From: Undaria pinnatifida
Taxonomy: Eukaryota; Sar; Phaeophyceae; Laminariales; Alariaceae
Length of the DNA stretch: 64,000 bases
Assembly: GCA_012845835.1 (NCBI GenBank)
Contig: JABAKD010000010.1
Coordinates: 6,056,788 to 6,120,787, forward strand
Direction: 5' to 3'
Position 1 is the first letter of the stretch. The number at the start of each line of letters is the position of its first letter. The translations under genes were made by a program, and so were the position numbers. This document shows, piece after piece, positions 44,501 through 55,360 of this stretch. The notes below the pieces were generated by a model, which made no database searches, had not been told where the DNA came from, and saw only the letters and a program-made list of their open reading frames with translations.

Positions 44501-47500
44501 TAACCTCGGTTCAATGGCCACATTACTGCATACGTAAGGCAAGCAACACGTGAGTACGCCCCCCCCGCTTACGTAGTGTTTTTTAGCGCGAGACAAGAGC
44601 TGGAAACGAGAAACGCCTGCATCAATCCATAGTCCTGAATGGCTCTTCTCGTAGACACTGTTGATGATGAACACTGCTGCTGTGTCTCCCTGCAATACTA
44701 CAAGTATCATGAACGCAAACCGGTGCTGCACGCATACCCGAGGTACACGAAGCTACTCACTGTATGCTCGTATATACGATTATTTATAACTGGTGCTGCA
44801 GTACTTGCGTCGATGCGTGACTTTACCACAGCAAAGAAAAGGATCCACCTCGAAGTCCTGTCCTGTTCTAATTACAAGTGGTATTCTAGCAAAAGCGAGG
44901 ATGCCGTTGTGGAATGTAGACGTTGTTTTTTCATCTCACCAGCACAGCAGCAGTATTGGCTGTCCGTGTGTAGTAACATAACAGCAGTAGATAATCGGCA
45001 ACAAACTCTGGTGTGAACGCAGTGTTGCTACTGTTTTTGTGTTTTTATATGAAAAGCTACTGCGGTGACCGACGTTTTTTTTTCAGCCTGACGGTTTCGA
45101 TCCCCAGCAGTTTTCGCGTTTTTATAGCACCGGCAGCGCTCCCCCCCCACCCCCCGCGACCGTTCGTCACCACGGGAAAACATAAAAACCTTTGCACGAC
45201 ATCACGAGTACTACAGTCTGTCCGTTCTTTCTGCCTTTGGCCATCTCTTATAATGCCACCGAGTCTGGATCCAAAAATGAACGTTTTCGGATTGCAAATC
45301 CAGTTTGCACATGCGTTTAGACCCGAAACTGGTGACTTTTCAGACTTCCATTTTCGCATATCGTTTTCGGGTCTATTGCCACCGAGTCTGGATCCAAAAA
45401 TGAAGTTTTTCGGATTGCAAATCCAGTTTGCACATTCTTTTAGACCCGAAACTGGTGAATTTTCAGGCTCCCATTTTCGCATATCGTTTTCGGGTCGGCC
45501 CCCACCCGGGAATGGGGGTCCAGTTTCAGATCGCCCGCAATGAAAAACGTCACCACTCATCACATTTCTTGCTTTTACCACGGCGCCCAATAATAGGGGT
45601 TCGTTTCCAGCCTCGCGTACCCGAGTCTCCTTGCCCCGTGTCCCGTCCGACGGCCGGAATCTCCCGAAAACAACAAATCGAGGAACGGTCGAGTTCTTTT
45701 TTTATATATTGACCTATGGTCCTCGACAAATATGTCAGGAGGCGACAGTCGTCAGCCCTTAACCGACGTCAACGACCGACGGTATTTTTTTTTTAATAGT
45801 TTACCTTGACTGACGGCAAACTACTAGGTTTTAGTGTGGAACGATCGGTTTTGACACCCTTGACTGACCGCTGGACGTTTTCCCTTGTCCGACCGTCTCC
45901 TGACGTCTTTGATCCTCGGGAGCAACAAATGCAGTTAGTTGCAGCAGCAGCAGCAGAAGCGGGTGCCTCGGGGAAGGCTTCCCACTAGCGCACACAGTTG
46001 ACGATACATTGTAGTTACTTTTAATTATCGACCTGCGCGAATTCCTTGCGAGAGCTATATGCACCAGGTAGCTTATGCAAATCACACAGCGCGCGTAGCG
46101 GCTTCCGCTACCAGCACACAGCACACCAAACCCTCGTGGAATTTGAAGGGGGGAAATATTACGAAAAATCGTACGATCGCAACCATTGGCTACACGAAGC
46201 AGCCCGGCCGGTTCGGGTACATCAGAGGGCATGTCTGACGTGCGACGCGCACGGCAAGTAGGGGTCCCCGAGTATGGGGTTCTGTGCCGGAGCAACTTGA
46301 CGACCTTGTTGGGTCAAGCCGCCTTATTCATTTCCAGGCTTTTTGAGTGCGTTTCTCCAGTCGCGCCAAGCGAGTTTGACCGCCTTGTATCGGGGTACCG
46401 TCTTATACCGGGATACCGCACTAGTGGGGGACCCCTGCAGTACTATTTACTGCTGTTGTGTTACCACCGCGTTTTTTTCGCGCTTTTTTTTTCCTCTCGC
46501 TGCACTTGAGTCCCGCAACGGTCAGCAGCAGCAACGCTTGATAGCTGCCAGGGGAAAAATATGCACTTTTGCTGAGAGAGCGCTGCATGCTGAGCACGTG
46601 GCGTTACCCTGTGTGACTCTGCGCCCTCCATGCCTCCCTGCCCCCCTTCCCTCCCTCCCCCCATCCCTCCGTCCGTCCCTCCCTCCCTCCTTTCGTGAAG
46701 CAAACGGGCAAACATTTTTGAGAACAATCTATTTACAGTTACCCGCCTCTTGTCCTATGGTCCGTATGCTCGATGTCGTATACCCGGTGTATTCTTGACC
46801 CACCGGAAATTACCCCCATTATTACCCTTTTAGAACAGCAAGAACATACCCCACACTAGTTCCAAGTCATTTGTCCCCCGAAAACGAAGGTAAAATTTAA
46901 TTGTGAGGGAGTCAAGTACAACTGGAAAAAACCCGTTTCGGGGGACAAGTTACTTGAAATTAGTGTAGGGAGATACTTTGAGGATCTAAAGGCAACCCCT
47001 TCAGAACCCCCAAAACCCCTCCCCATGTTATGATCTAGATGATCTATATTCCAAAGCTGACGTCATGAGATGTTGCGCAAGAGCTGTATCGTACAGATCC
47101 TCTACCCGGCAAGCCGCTAGAACCGTGTCTACAAGTCCCAGGTCCCACCCGGAAAATATATGCAGATGGTGCAGATCGCACAAATCAGGGATCCGTCTAC
47201 CTGCCCCCGGTATGCTTGGTAACTAGAGCAGATAGTCAGTTCGTGGATTTGAATTTATTCTGATGCATGAAAAGAAGAAGCGCAAAGGCGACGTTTCGCG
47301 TGCGCCGACTCGCTTCTGCTGCGCTCCTGTTTGCCGCTTCAGCGTCTAAAGTTGTGCCGCTGTCATGGGGAATTATCCACTGTGCTGGATGAAGCTATCG
47401 TATATAGTTACTGCTGTAGAAAAAGCGGCTCTCGCCGGGAACTTAGCGCCGGTGGATATTTTGAAAGAATTTCCACGGGTCTTAACCCGGCCTGCGGGTC

Positions 47501-50500
47501 GGTATAGGGGGTATCTCAAAAACCCGCGGGTCGAGTCGGGTCGGGTCAGGAGGTGTATGGAATATTACCGGTCGACTCGGGTCGGGTCAGGAGGTGTATG
47601 GAATATTACGGGTCGACTCGGGTCGGGTCAGGAGGTGTGTAGAATATTACGGGTCGACTCGGGTCGGGTCAGGAGGTGTATGGAATATTACGGGTCGACT
47701 CGGGTCGGGTCAGGAGGTTTTCGAATATCACGGGGTTGGCCCGGGTCACCCTGTGACCCGATCCGACCCCAACAAAGACATCCGACCCGCGAAATGCCTT
47801 GGATATTTGTAATGGCTCAAGTTCTGTCGTCAAGTGTTTGCGCCGGTGGAAGGCATAGAGAATACATACTACATACAGCGGTACCTTCGTTTTATAAAAT
47901 TGCGTACCAGGTATTGGTAGGATTAGGTGTAGCCTTGCCGCTGAGTGCGATTTTTTATTCGTAGTTTTATTTCTTCTTGAATCCTATTTTCTTAGCGCCC
48001 CCGCCCAAATTTTAGCGCAACGTTTTTATTGGCTTATGCGTTGTTCGTCGGGACTGCACTGCAACCGCTTTCGGCATACTTGTATGGCGTATGGAATGGA
48101 AGCACGTGCAAATCTAGCGCACGAGAGCAGGGTATGTCTCATCGCCGCATGCACACTGACGCACCCCCTTCCCCGCCCCCCTTCCTAGGCACGCACTCCT
48201 TCGTTGGCTGTCCCCCTATAAGTGCATGTCTATTCGCCGCATGAGCATTGCCCCCCCCCTCCCACCCACCCACGCACGCCTTCCTTCGTTGTTGTCACCC
48301 TTGTTTTCACTGCTACCCGGACGCCAACGGTGGTGTTTGTTTTGGGACGGGCGTTCTTTTTCGCTCGGCCTGGAAACTGGTCATGTGATGGTGTGACGCT
48401 GCGATATATCGTTGGAACCGACATCGCGATCTGAAACGGCGGACGGATGTGATTGGCCGCAGTTCTCAGATAACGGTGTTGTTCAGCCACGGTAACGCTG
48501 AAGGTGAGGTTGTGTGCGCATGTTAATATTATTATCACAGTAGGAGTCCTCCAATAAGGCGGTATCCCCATATAAGGCGGTATCCCGATATAAGCGATCA
48601 AAATCACTTGGTGCGACTGGGAATGGCACTCATGACCTGGAGTGAACAAGGTGGCTTCCCCCCATAAGGCGGTCATATTGCTCTCTATATCACACCACCG
48701 CCTTATAGAGGGACTCCTGCTGTGCCAGATATACTAATCGTGCCGGAGAGGGCGACAGTTTAATAGTTTGTACCGTATAGGCGCGCCAACACGAGGAACG
48801 CGTAATCTGGGGGGAGACAGGGGGAGGGCGGCAAGCGGTAACGGGCTTGAGAGCGGTGAACCGAAGAGTGTAACGTTTTTTTTTTGGTTCGAAGTAGAGA
48901 GAAAAGCCTCCTTCGCAAAGCACTCTCGACGAATTCGGCCGGAGAGGAAGGGGTTTGGAACCCGGCGGATCCACTGGAAAGGGCCGACCGCAGGCGCCAA
49001 AGGAGAAGATAGCAGGGATTTTGCTTGTTGCCCAGAGGCAGTCTGGCGCCTGATTGCTGTGTGCTGTCTAGTCGACTGGCGCTGCCTGTTACAATAATGG
49101 CCACTGACGCATTAGTTTCGTCCAATTTTTGTCGCGTCTGGGACCATACCGGGATATCCTCTTTAACTGCTGGTGTGTAGGCATGCATGATTTTGCTTAA
49201 ATTGTTAGCGTGCAATCGACATAAAAAAGACCCGTTCGAACGTTATCTCACAATATCTTCTCTCTGTTGCTGGTGGGGGTCTGTCTATTTAGCCGGATTT
49301 ATCGCGATGCTGGCCTCGGGCTCCTGCTGTGTGCAGGGGTATAGGTGGGGAAGTGCGGGTAACCGCCTCTTTCTGTGCGCCGCCAGTTGTGTCTTTTCGC
49401 TCCTGCCCGTGACAGACCGGCTTTAGCTGCTGGGGCGCGTGGTTCGAGAATGTCCCGGCACCTCAGTCGGTAGGTATGGCCTCCTACCCCACCCGTACGT
49501 GATTGTTTTTTTGTCTGAAGTTCCCGCACTGGACTGGGGCCGGTGTTGTCTCACCTTGATTGTCTCACCTTGATTACCAAAGTTGCCGTTAATACCACTC
49601 TGGCTGGATATGTAAGGACCGTTGACGTATTACTACGAATACCAAACAGTCCTTACACTTATGTCCAGAGTGGTGTTCCTCGAGCATATCTACCGCGGCG
49701 TGCACGCTGCTTGAGTCTTCCTGAAAAGACCGGGGTCAGCGGTAAACCGATGGCTGTCACATAGTCGCCGCCCGCCGAGGTCGGACCCTGGCCACTAGGA
49801 CCGTGAGTTGGCCGCTCTTTGAGCTTCCTGGTAGACATTACTTGGGTGGCGGGAGTAAAAGACGACTATGAATGACTGACTTGAGTCTAGAGCAACCCTT
49901 TCGGGAGTTGGCTGTTGTACATCTATCTTGATTATAGTATGGCGACCAAAAAAACGACGATTGCGACATTTTCTAAGCGCCTACGCGTGGCGTGAGCGCG
50001 CAGCAGTACGAGTAGGGGTCGTGCTGTCTGCGCCCGTCCCTTGCGAGTCTGTTGCGGCTGTTGCAGCTCGGACACCAATGTTGGCATCCCCCGACCGGCA
50101 GTGGCCGATGCCGTAATCGTCAATTGTCGTCCGTCACTGTTTCCCTCTCGAGACGCAGGGGTTAGTAAAAACATACGTCCAGCCATAACGCGCCAATCGG
50201 ATGCGAAAGCCGCAGGCAGCAGCACTGCGCAATTTGCCGCACGCAGCTAACGAGTCGGCGATTGATAGTCAACCAACTCTCTCACTCCTGCTGGCCACCG
50301 TTTCGTGCCACAGCGCTGATTTAGTTTTTATTCGCTCCGTCCCCTTCCGCTTCTTGCCGCTCCCGTTTGCCTTCGGCGTCTTTTTTGGGTCTTCGTGGTG
50401 TGGTGTGGTGTGGCATGGTGTGGCGTGGCAGACCTTGGGTTGATCTACGAGTGGTTCTACGACTTCAGCCGACAGCTCAATGTGAGCGTCCAAGGCATTG

Positions 50501-53500
50501 TGTTGGTTAACATCTTTGTTTAGTTTTTGCGCGGCCGATGCTTGCAGCAAGGCGCTGCCGGGATGACTGTTGGCCGTAGCAGTTGGTCAGACGGGCAATG
50601 TTCCGCTGTCGTTGAGCGGAGCGTGATTGGCTGCTACCGCCACACTTGATTTTTGTTGTTGCCGCTGTCGGTATTGCGGCTGTCGGTATGACGGCAAGGA
50701 GAACATGGCCGGGGGCGGGGGGTATGGCATAGTTTTTGTGGCGTTGTTGTGTCGTACAGTGACCACGGGCCAGCTTATGGAAATGGCTGGTGTGGGATGA
50801 ACAACACCGACAAGCAACAGATAATTCAATGGCAACGACAGCAACAGCAGCAGCAACAGTAACACTGATGTCAAACCTTACGTCTTGGAGGTCTCGACGA
50901 GTCTCTCGATCGCCCACCAGGAATCTCCTCTATGCGTGTCCTACTCAACTGTGTTCCTCTTGTTCATCTGTTCTTACGTACATTTTCCATCGACTCTGCG
51001 ACACTTTTTTTTTCCCAGCGTTCCTGTCTCTGAACCATTTCCCCCCCCGCCGCTCCAATGTCTGCCTGGTTGGTGGAACTCGACGTGCTCCGTCCCGGCA
51101 TAGTAGGGATTCGAGGGTCAATGGCCATACGACTACGGCCATGCACAAACTGAGTACACCCCCCCCGCGCGCGCTCCAGTCCCCGCGTCCCTCGCCTCCA
51201 CCCCCACCGCACTTTGATGAAGGAAGCGAAACGACAGCCGCCAACGGAACGCCGATTAGCCTAACGTTTCGTCACCGATCGCCCGCAATAACATGGCACA
51301 CTTTTTTGTTGCACTTCGGTGAATGTATTAGCGCACGAGTACTGGGTTTTGCGGCAAGAGCGAGGGAACCCAGTGCTCCCGAAAGGCCTTTCACGTGGTT
51401 CTTTTCTTTGCCCTCCCCCTCCCCACGTCCCGCCTCTCTACCGCACTTTTTCTGGTCGAAGGTGAATGTGTTAGCGTACGAGTACTCAGGTTACGGTAAG
51501 AGCGAGGGAACGGTTTCGGAGGAAAACTGCTACGCCGACATTCGTGCGGCGTACGACTACCTCACCACGCAGAAGAAGGTTCTGCCCCAGCAAATCGTAT
51601 TGTGAGTTCAACAAAGACATGTGCCAAAAAAAGGCTACAAGGTACACGATAAAAGTTTAGAGAGGACGTTGTTCTTGGTTGGTGACGGTGGTGGTAGTGT
51701 TGTGTTGTGTTGGTGTCGGTGTTGGTGTCGTTGTTGTTGTTTTTCCTGTAACAGAAAGCGACGTACGACTACCTCACCAGGTAGAAGAAAGGACTCCAAA
51801 AGCTCATTTTGTGAGCTCGTTTACGGTTCACCTCTCCGCTGCTTACCTTGTCTTGTAGCGTTCGCTGCCATCTGTTCGTGTAGCGCGCGCGTCCGCCGCT
51901 AACTCTTCATGCGGCGCTCTGCGGCCGGACCTCGTCCTGTGAGACGCGATGGTTTGCCGGTAGTGATGGTGGTGGTGGTGGTGTTGGTGTTGTTGCCGGT
52001 GGCGGCGGCGGTGTTGGCTTGTTTTTTTTTTTGTTTTTATCATCCTCCGGCGGATGAGGAAAAATAAAGCTTAAGCTCATCACACTTCCACGTATTTTCA
52101 TACGCGTCGTGTGTCGATTTAACTCAATTGCTTTCGCAACCCAACGCTAGCTGGCGCACCTTTCGGATCCCACTGTAGGGATAGCGTGAGCTTGTTGGCG
52201 TTGGTTTTGGTGGTGGGGGTGGTGGTGATGGTGTATTGATGTTGCTGTGGTCGCGTTGGTGCTGTTGATTGTGTTGGTGCTGATGTTGGTGTTGGTGCGT
52301 GTTGATGCTGGTGCTGTCGTTGCTATTGTTGAGCTTGCTGTTGTTGAGCGAAACAAGTCGGCACACGCGCACAGAGGCGAGACCCGTGTTTTTTTTATAT
52401 GAAATCCGAACATGGGTGATTGGGACACTCGACCCTTGAATCGAAAGTGTTCCCCATCGCGGCCATGATGTAGGTACAGACGATCGCTCGGCAGCGGGCG
52501 GACATGTCAGCTGGCGGACGAGCTTTGTTGCTGTGTTGTTATTCCTTCACGAAAACAGTCGATACACGCGCGCGCAGTGACAATCGTGTCGCAAAAAAGG
52601 CCTGAGAATGACATTTGGTTTTTAGTCAAGCGGCCCCTAACATGTAATCCGTCCCGACCATCATTCAGGTACGGACGATCGCTCGGCAGCGGACCGACGT
52701 GCCAGCTGGCGGAGGAGCTGGCCATGGACGGGGTGGCGCTTGGGGGCGTTATGCTGCAGAGTCCGCTTGCTTCGGCGTTCCGAGTGGCTTTCAACTTCCG
52801 CTTCACCATGCCGGGAGACCTGTTCCCCAACATCGACAGGGTCAAAAACGTGGCGTGTCCGTTGTTCATCATACACGGGACCAGGTACGCCTTGCTACGA
52901 TAACGCTATACCTCGAAGTGTGTATGCATGGCTGTAGTTGACTGGTTGTAAGTCGTCGACTACTTATTCGCTGGCGATGTATTCACAGTTTCGATGAAAA
53001 TTGACACGCATAAAAAGCTGAAAAGTGGGAATGCTGAACCCTATGCGCGATAACAATGAAAGCACGTATCGACGGGGGGGGGAGGAGGAAAGACACCTGT
53101 GACCCACGTGTTTTTGTCCAGGAGGTCGCTGTGGGTAAAAACCCTCTTGCGAATCCACCAGTTGGTTGAATTGATGGATACATAAGAACCTCGTGGAAGA
53201 CCGTTATTTCATTATATGTATATTCCAGGTGCTATTCCACGACGCGTATGAAAATACGCGGAAGTGTGGTGAGCTAAAGCTTTATTTTTCCCCATCCGCC
53301 GGAGGATAAAAAAAAAAAAAAAAATCCAGGTGCTTTTTTTACGGAGGTGGTGGTTTTATTAAAACCCTTCGGTTGGTTGCGTGCTGAACACCTTCCGTTG
53401 GTTGAGTTCATAACAACCTTACCTTAGCCCGTGTCGAATCTCGCTCTCGCCCGCGATCACGACGCGAACCTGGGGGCCGCGGCTCGACGCCGCGGCTCCG

Positions 53501-54693
53501 CTGTCTGGTCCAATTCCAAGTGAAAACGAAAGCGCAACGCGTACGGGGCCTGCCTTGCCGCCCTGGTCGCGCGGCGACCGCGGGCCTGTGCGGCGCAAGA
53601 CCAATCGCTCCCCCTTTGTTGCTTGAGTTCAGTCACGAACTATCGAAAGCTGAGTGTTTGTTCTTGAAGATGCACCTGATATTGCTGTTTGACAGTACGT
53701 GACTCCCGTGGATTCTGCCTCTTAAGGTGAAAAGGACAATATTGCCAAGGGAGATTTCGGTGTTTTTAACCTTACTTCGCAGTAGATAACTCGTATGGAG
53801 AGGGACAAAAACTGAAACTGTTTTTTTTTTTTTTTTGTAGTTTTGATCATTTGGTCAGTTGTAGGGAGTTGGTTGTTCCGTAAGAAGCTTAAGGATCAGT
53901 TGGCTGCTTCATGTCAACCTTTTGAGTGGGTTGAACTATCGTACCCCCATACAAGCATAACCTATCAAACTGTTTGTTTTTTTTTTGTTACTTTTTTTTT
54001 CCAGGGACGAGGTGGTGCCGTTTTGGCACGGTCAGGAATTGTTTATGGCGACACCGACGAAGTGGCGGGCAAAACCTTTCTGGGTTGACGGTGCCGGGCA
54101 CAACAACGTCGAAGCTTTGCTGAGGTAAGGGTAGGCGTTGGGGGGGGTGGGGGTAAGGGAGGAGGGTGTCTTCGCTGCCTGGTGAAGTGCCACGACGAGG
54201 GAAGGTCATGGTCCTCGGCGCTGGGCAACGGGGGGGCGGTTACGAAGTGCAAGTTGATCGTCTTCCCTTTGCTGTGTGTACCCCGAAGCGGCGCCCGTCC
54301 CTCGGTCGCCTCGGGCGCCTCGCTCCACCCAACCCCAACGACACCCCTTACCTAGGCTTGTGGATTATGACAATGTGTATGCTTTTTTTTTTCCTTTCGC
54401 ACTCGTTGCGCAGCGATGCGACGCTTAGCAAAAGGATGCAACATGCAGCAAAGTGATGCAATGCGCGACAGAGTGATTTCGCTGCAGTCCGACTCGACGT
54501 GGTCCGCATGCGTTCATTTTGGTTTCGATGCCCTGTTTTGTTTTCCTTCAGCCGTGTTCCTTCTTACCATGCGTTTTGCTGTTGTTGTTCTTGGCCGGTC
54601 AGAGAGGACGGGACGCTGTTCGAGAGGATGAACGACTTCCTTGATAGGCGGGTCAGGAATGACCTTTCGGTTGACTTGGGGGCCGCTAGCTAG
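41564..54693 (+). CDS. ABHD17: ABHD17-type alpha/beta hydrolase (putative protein depalmitoylase), 7 exons
   Basis: Serine hydrolase of the ABHD17/FAM108 family; animal members remove palmitate from membrane-bound proteins such as Ras and PSD-95. Exons: 41564-41688, 48463-48503, 50432-50481, 51462-51601, 52669-52884, 54005-54124, 54603-54693 (TAG stop). All introns are GT-AG. Cumulative phases (2,1,0,2,2,2) agree at all six junctions and give 260 residues with no stop, against about 310-330 in human. N-terminus MGGTIS fits N-myristoylation (Gly2, Ser6); the Cys cluster palmitoylated in animal ABHD17 is absent. LFSHGNAEDLG (about 48-58) is the oxyanion-side strand and loop. YSGYGKSEG follows at 80-88. 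The nucleophile elbow is GRSLG with Ser123, the acid is Asp192 in HGTRDEVV, and the base is His223 in GAGHNN. Exons 2 and 3 are only 41 and 50 bp. Intron 1 (6.8 kb) holds at least six repeats. Family is confident; substrate is inferred. Confidence 0.93.
42717..43037 (+). mobile_element. SINE family 1 copy in hydrolase intron 1
   Basis: Only the B-box half of the tRNA head is recognisable (GAGTTCGAATCCCCCCGAG, 42750-42768). An extra segment of about 45 bp (around 42782-42827) splits head and body. It ends in an AAATAAAATAAAAAAA tail. Confidence 0.8.
43850..44110 (-). repeat. Dispersed G-tract repeat fragment, hydrolase intron 1
   Basis: CTCATCTCGAAAGGGATGCT, TGATCAATGGTCAAAAAGAC and CAAGGCAAGCAACAGATGAG are the reverse of the block ending the 29845-30110 repeat. 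The same block occurs at 2990-3165 and 59205-59300. Confidence 0.5.
44290..44468 (+). mobile_element. SINE family 2, longest copy, hydrolase intron 1
   Basis: Begins about AGCTTACGCTATACCTACAA, contains GGTGCGCCAGCTAGCGTTGG and the short hairpin CGCGTATGAAAATACGCG, and ends CGCCGGAGGAT followed by about 25 A. The head does not look like an obvious tRNA. Confidence 0.8.
45255..45500. repeat. Two tandem 123 bp units, open on both strands, hydrolase intron 1
   Basis: Units start at 45255 and 45378 (GCCACCGAGTCTGGATCCAA) and differ at about 12 positions. 123 is 41 codons, so the minus strand reads a duplicated 41-residue segment (CANWICNPK, FIFGSRLGG). Nothing else supports a gene. Confidence 0.85.
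46255..46442. mobile_element. MITE family CAGTAGGGGTCC, copy 2, hydrolase intron 1
   Basis: AGTAGGGGTCCCCGAGTA and GTGGGGGACCCCTGCAGTAC are the inverted ends. The interior has CGCCAAGCGAGTTTGACCGC and TATCGGGGTACCGTCTTATA, the reverse of copy 1. Confidence 0.75.
47463..47801 (+). mobile_element. hAT-like GGGTC element, copy e, hydrolase intron 1
   Basis: Flanked by GATATTTT (47455-47462) and GATATTTG (47802-47809), a 7/8 target duplication. The interior has four or five near-identical units of about 55 bp (GTCGACTCGGGTCGGGTCAG, GAGGTGTATGGAATATTACG). Confidence 0.78.
48536..48725. mobile_element. MITE family CAGTAGGGGTCC, copy 3, hydrolase intron 2
   Basis: CACAGTAGGAGTCCTCCAAT and TATAGAGGGACTCCTGCTGT are the inverted ends. 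The interior has two ATAAGGCGGTATCCC units and TCAAAATCACTTGGTGCG. It begins only 33 bp after the donor of the 41 bp exon 2. Confidence 0.78.
49594..49675. repeat. Imperfect 26 bp inverted repeat, hydrolase intron 2
   Basis: ACCACTCTGGCTGGATATGT plus AAGGAC faces ACCACTCTGGACATAAGTGT plus AAGGAC (reverse strand) across a short loop, a potential hairpin of about 80 nt. Confidence 0.6.
51045..51180 (-). repeat. Dispersed repeat CCCTCGCATCCCT, hydrolase intron 3
   Basis: Reverse orientation: CTGCCTGGTTGGTGGAACTC, GACGTGCTCCGTCCCGGCAT and GGCCATACGACTACGGCCAT. Other reverse copies lie at 56490-56625, 43850-44110 and 59205-59312. Confidence 0.6.
51319..51369 (+). pseudogene. Relic of hydrolase exon 4 (5' part) in intron 3
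   Basis: The 5' half of exon 4 (51462-51515) recurs 143 bp upstream with about 8 mismatches (GTGAATGTATTAGCGCACGA against GTGAATGTGTTAGCGTACGA). The upstream CACTTTTT tract is also duplicated. Here the acceptor AG has become CG and the frame after GAGTAC is broken, so the copy should not splice. Confidence 0.75.
51753..51810 (+). pseudogene. Relic of hydrolase exon 4 (3' end plus donor) in intron 4
   Basis: GTACGACTACCTCACCA, then a GTAGAAGAAAG variant, then TTTTGTGAGC copies the end of exon 4 including the splice donor (51555-51607). The equivalent of the Gln codon is TAG. It is preceded by a TTTTTCCTGTAACAG acceptor-like tract. Confidence 0.7.
52025..52196 (-). mobile_element. SINE family 2 copy, hydrolase intron 4
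   Basis: Reverse complement of the 44290-44468 copy over nearly its full length. It lies between the exon 4 and exon 5 relics. Confidence 0.8.
52474..52524 (+). pseudogene. Relic of hydrolase exon 5 (5' part) in intron 4
   Basis: GTACAGACGATCGCTCGGCA and the following GACATGTCAGCTGGCGGACG match the start of exon 5 at 52669-52725. The copy keeps an upstream TAG that could act as an acceptor, then diverges after about 50 bp. It lies about 195 bp before the real exon. Confidence 0.75.
52975..53160 (+). mobile_element. SINE family 1b, 5'-truncated copy in hydrolase intron 5
   Basis: GAAAAGTGGGAATGCTGAAC, GCGCGATAACAATGAA, GACACCTGTGACCCACG and TTGTCCAGGAGGTCGCTG match the 4989-5324 body. The tRNA-like head is missing. 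Confidence 0.7.
53234..53324 (+). mobile_element. SINE family 2, 5'-truncated with target duplication
   Basis: CACGACGCGTATGAAAATAC to GGAGGATAAAA plus a 17-19 A tail. The perfect 10 bp duplication TCCAGGTGCT lies at 53224-53233 and 53325-53334. 5' truncation, A tail and target duplication together indicate target-primed reverse transcription. Confidence 0.9.
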
Positions 54694-54729
54694 GCTGCCA
54701 GACAGACGGCTTGCGTGTATCGGAAAGGC

Positions 54730-54870
54730 GGGAGGGAGGGGGTGCTCATTTCGTGCATGGCCGTTGTCGTATGACCATAGCTATTAGACCCTCGCATCCC
54801 TGCAATGCCGGGACGGAGTATGTCGGATTTCCACCAACCAGGCGGCGGCGAGGAGGGGAGGGAATAGGGC
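54730..54870 (+). repeat. Dispersed repeat CCCTCGCATCCCT, just after the hydrolase stop
   Basis: GGTGCTCATTTCGTGCATGG, CCCTCGCATCCCTGCAATG, CCGGGACGGAGTATGTCGG and CCACCAACCAGGCGG. Begins about 36 bp after the stop codon, so it may form part of the 3' UTR. Confidence 0.65.
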
Positions 54871-55028
54871 AAGGACTTCCCGATTTCTTGGGGCGTTCTT
54901 TGTGTCGAGATGGATATCCTCGATAGCGATCGCTCCGCGTCGGACACGCTGTAGTAAGGCGCACGGTTCGGATTGTCGCCTCGAGCTGCGGGGTCGAGCG
55001 GCTGCTGTCCTTGTGGATAAGAGATTTC

Positions 55029-55360
55029 CCGGTAGGTTTCAAGGGTCATCACCCGACCCGCGCGTCGAGTCTGGAGGTTTTCAAAACCTCTCGGGCCGAG
55101 TCCGGTCGTCAGGATGTGTTTGAAGTTTCGCGGGTCGGGTCGGGTCGGGTCGGGTCGGGTCGGGTCGGGTCGGGTCGGGTCGGGTCGGGTCGGGTCGGGT
55201 CGGAGTCGGGGTCGGGTCGGGTCGGGTCGGGTCGGGTCGGGTCGGGTCGGGTCGGGTCGGGTCGGGTCGGGTCGGGTCGAGTCGAGTCGGATCGGGTTGT
55301 CTCGGGTCACGTTGGCCCGGCCCGACCCGCGAGACGTGATGCGACCGGTGAAAAGCTCTG
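55029..55360 (+). mobile_element. hAT-like GGGTC element, copy f
   Basis: Flanked by GAGATTTC (55021-55028) and GATATTTC (55361-55368). The interior is a nearly pure GGTCG pentamer array of about 28 units (55130-55283). Confidence 0.75.

Noticed and set aside
45057-45590. 177-residue minus-strand ORF in hydrolase intron 1
   Set aside because: Open because of a duplicated 123 bp unit; no homology, start context or splice logic. Kept only as a repeat and a low-interest finding.
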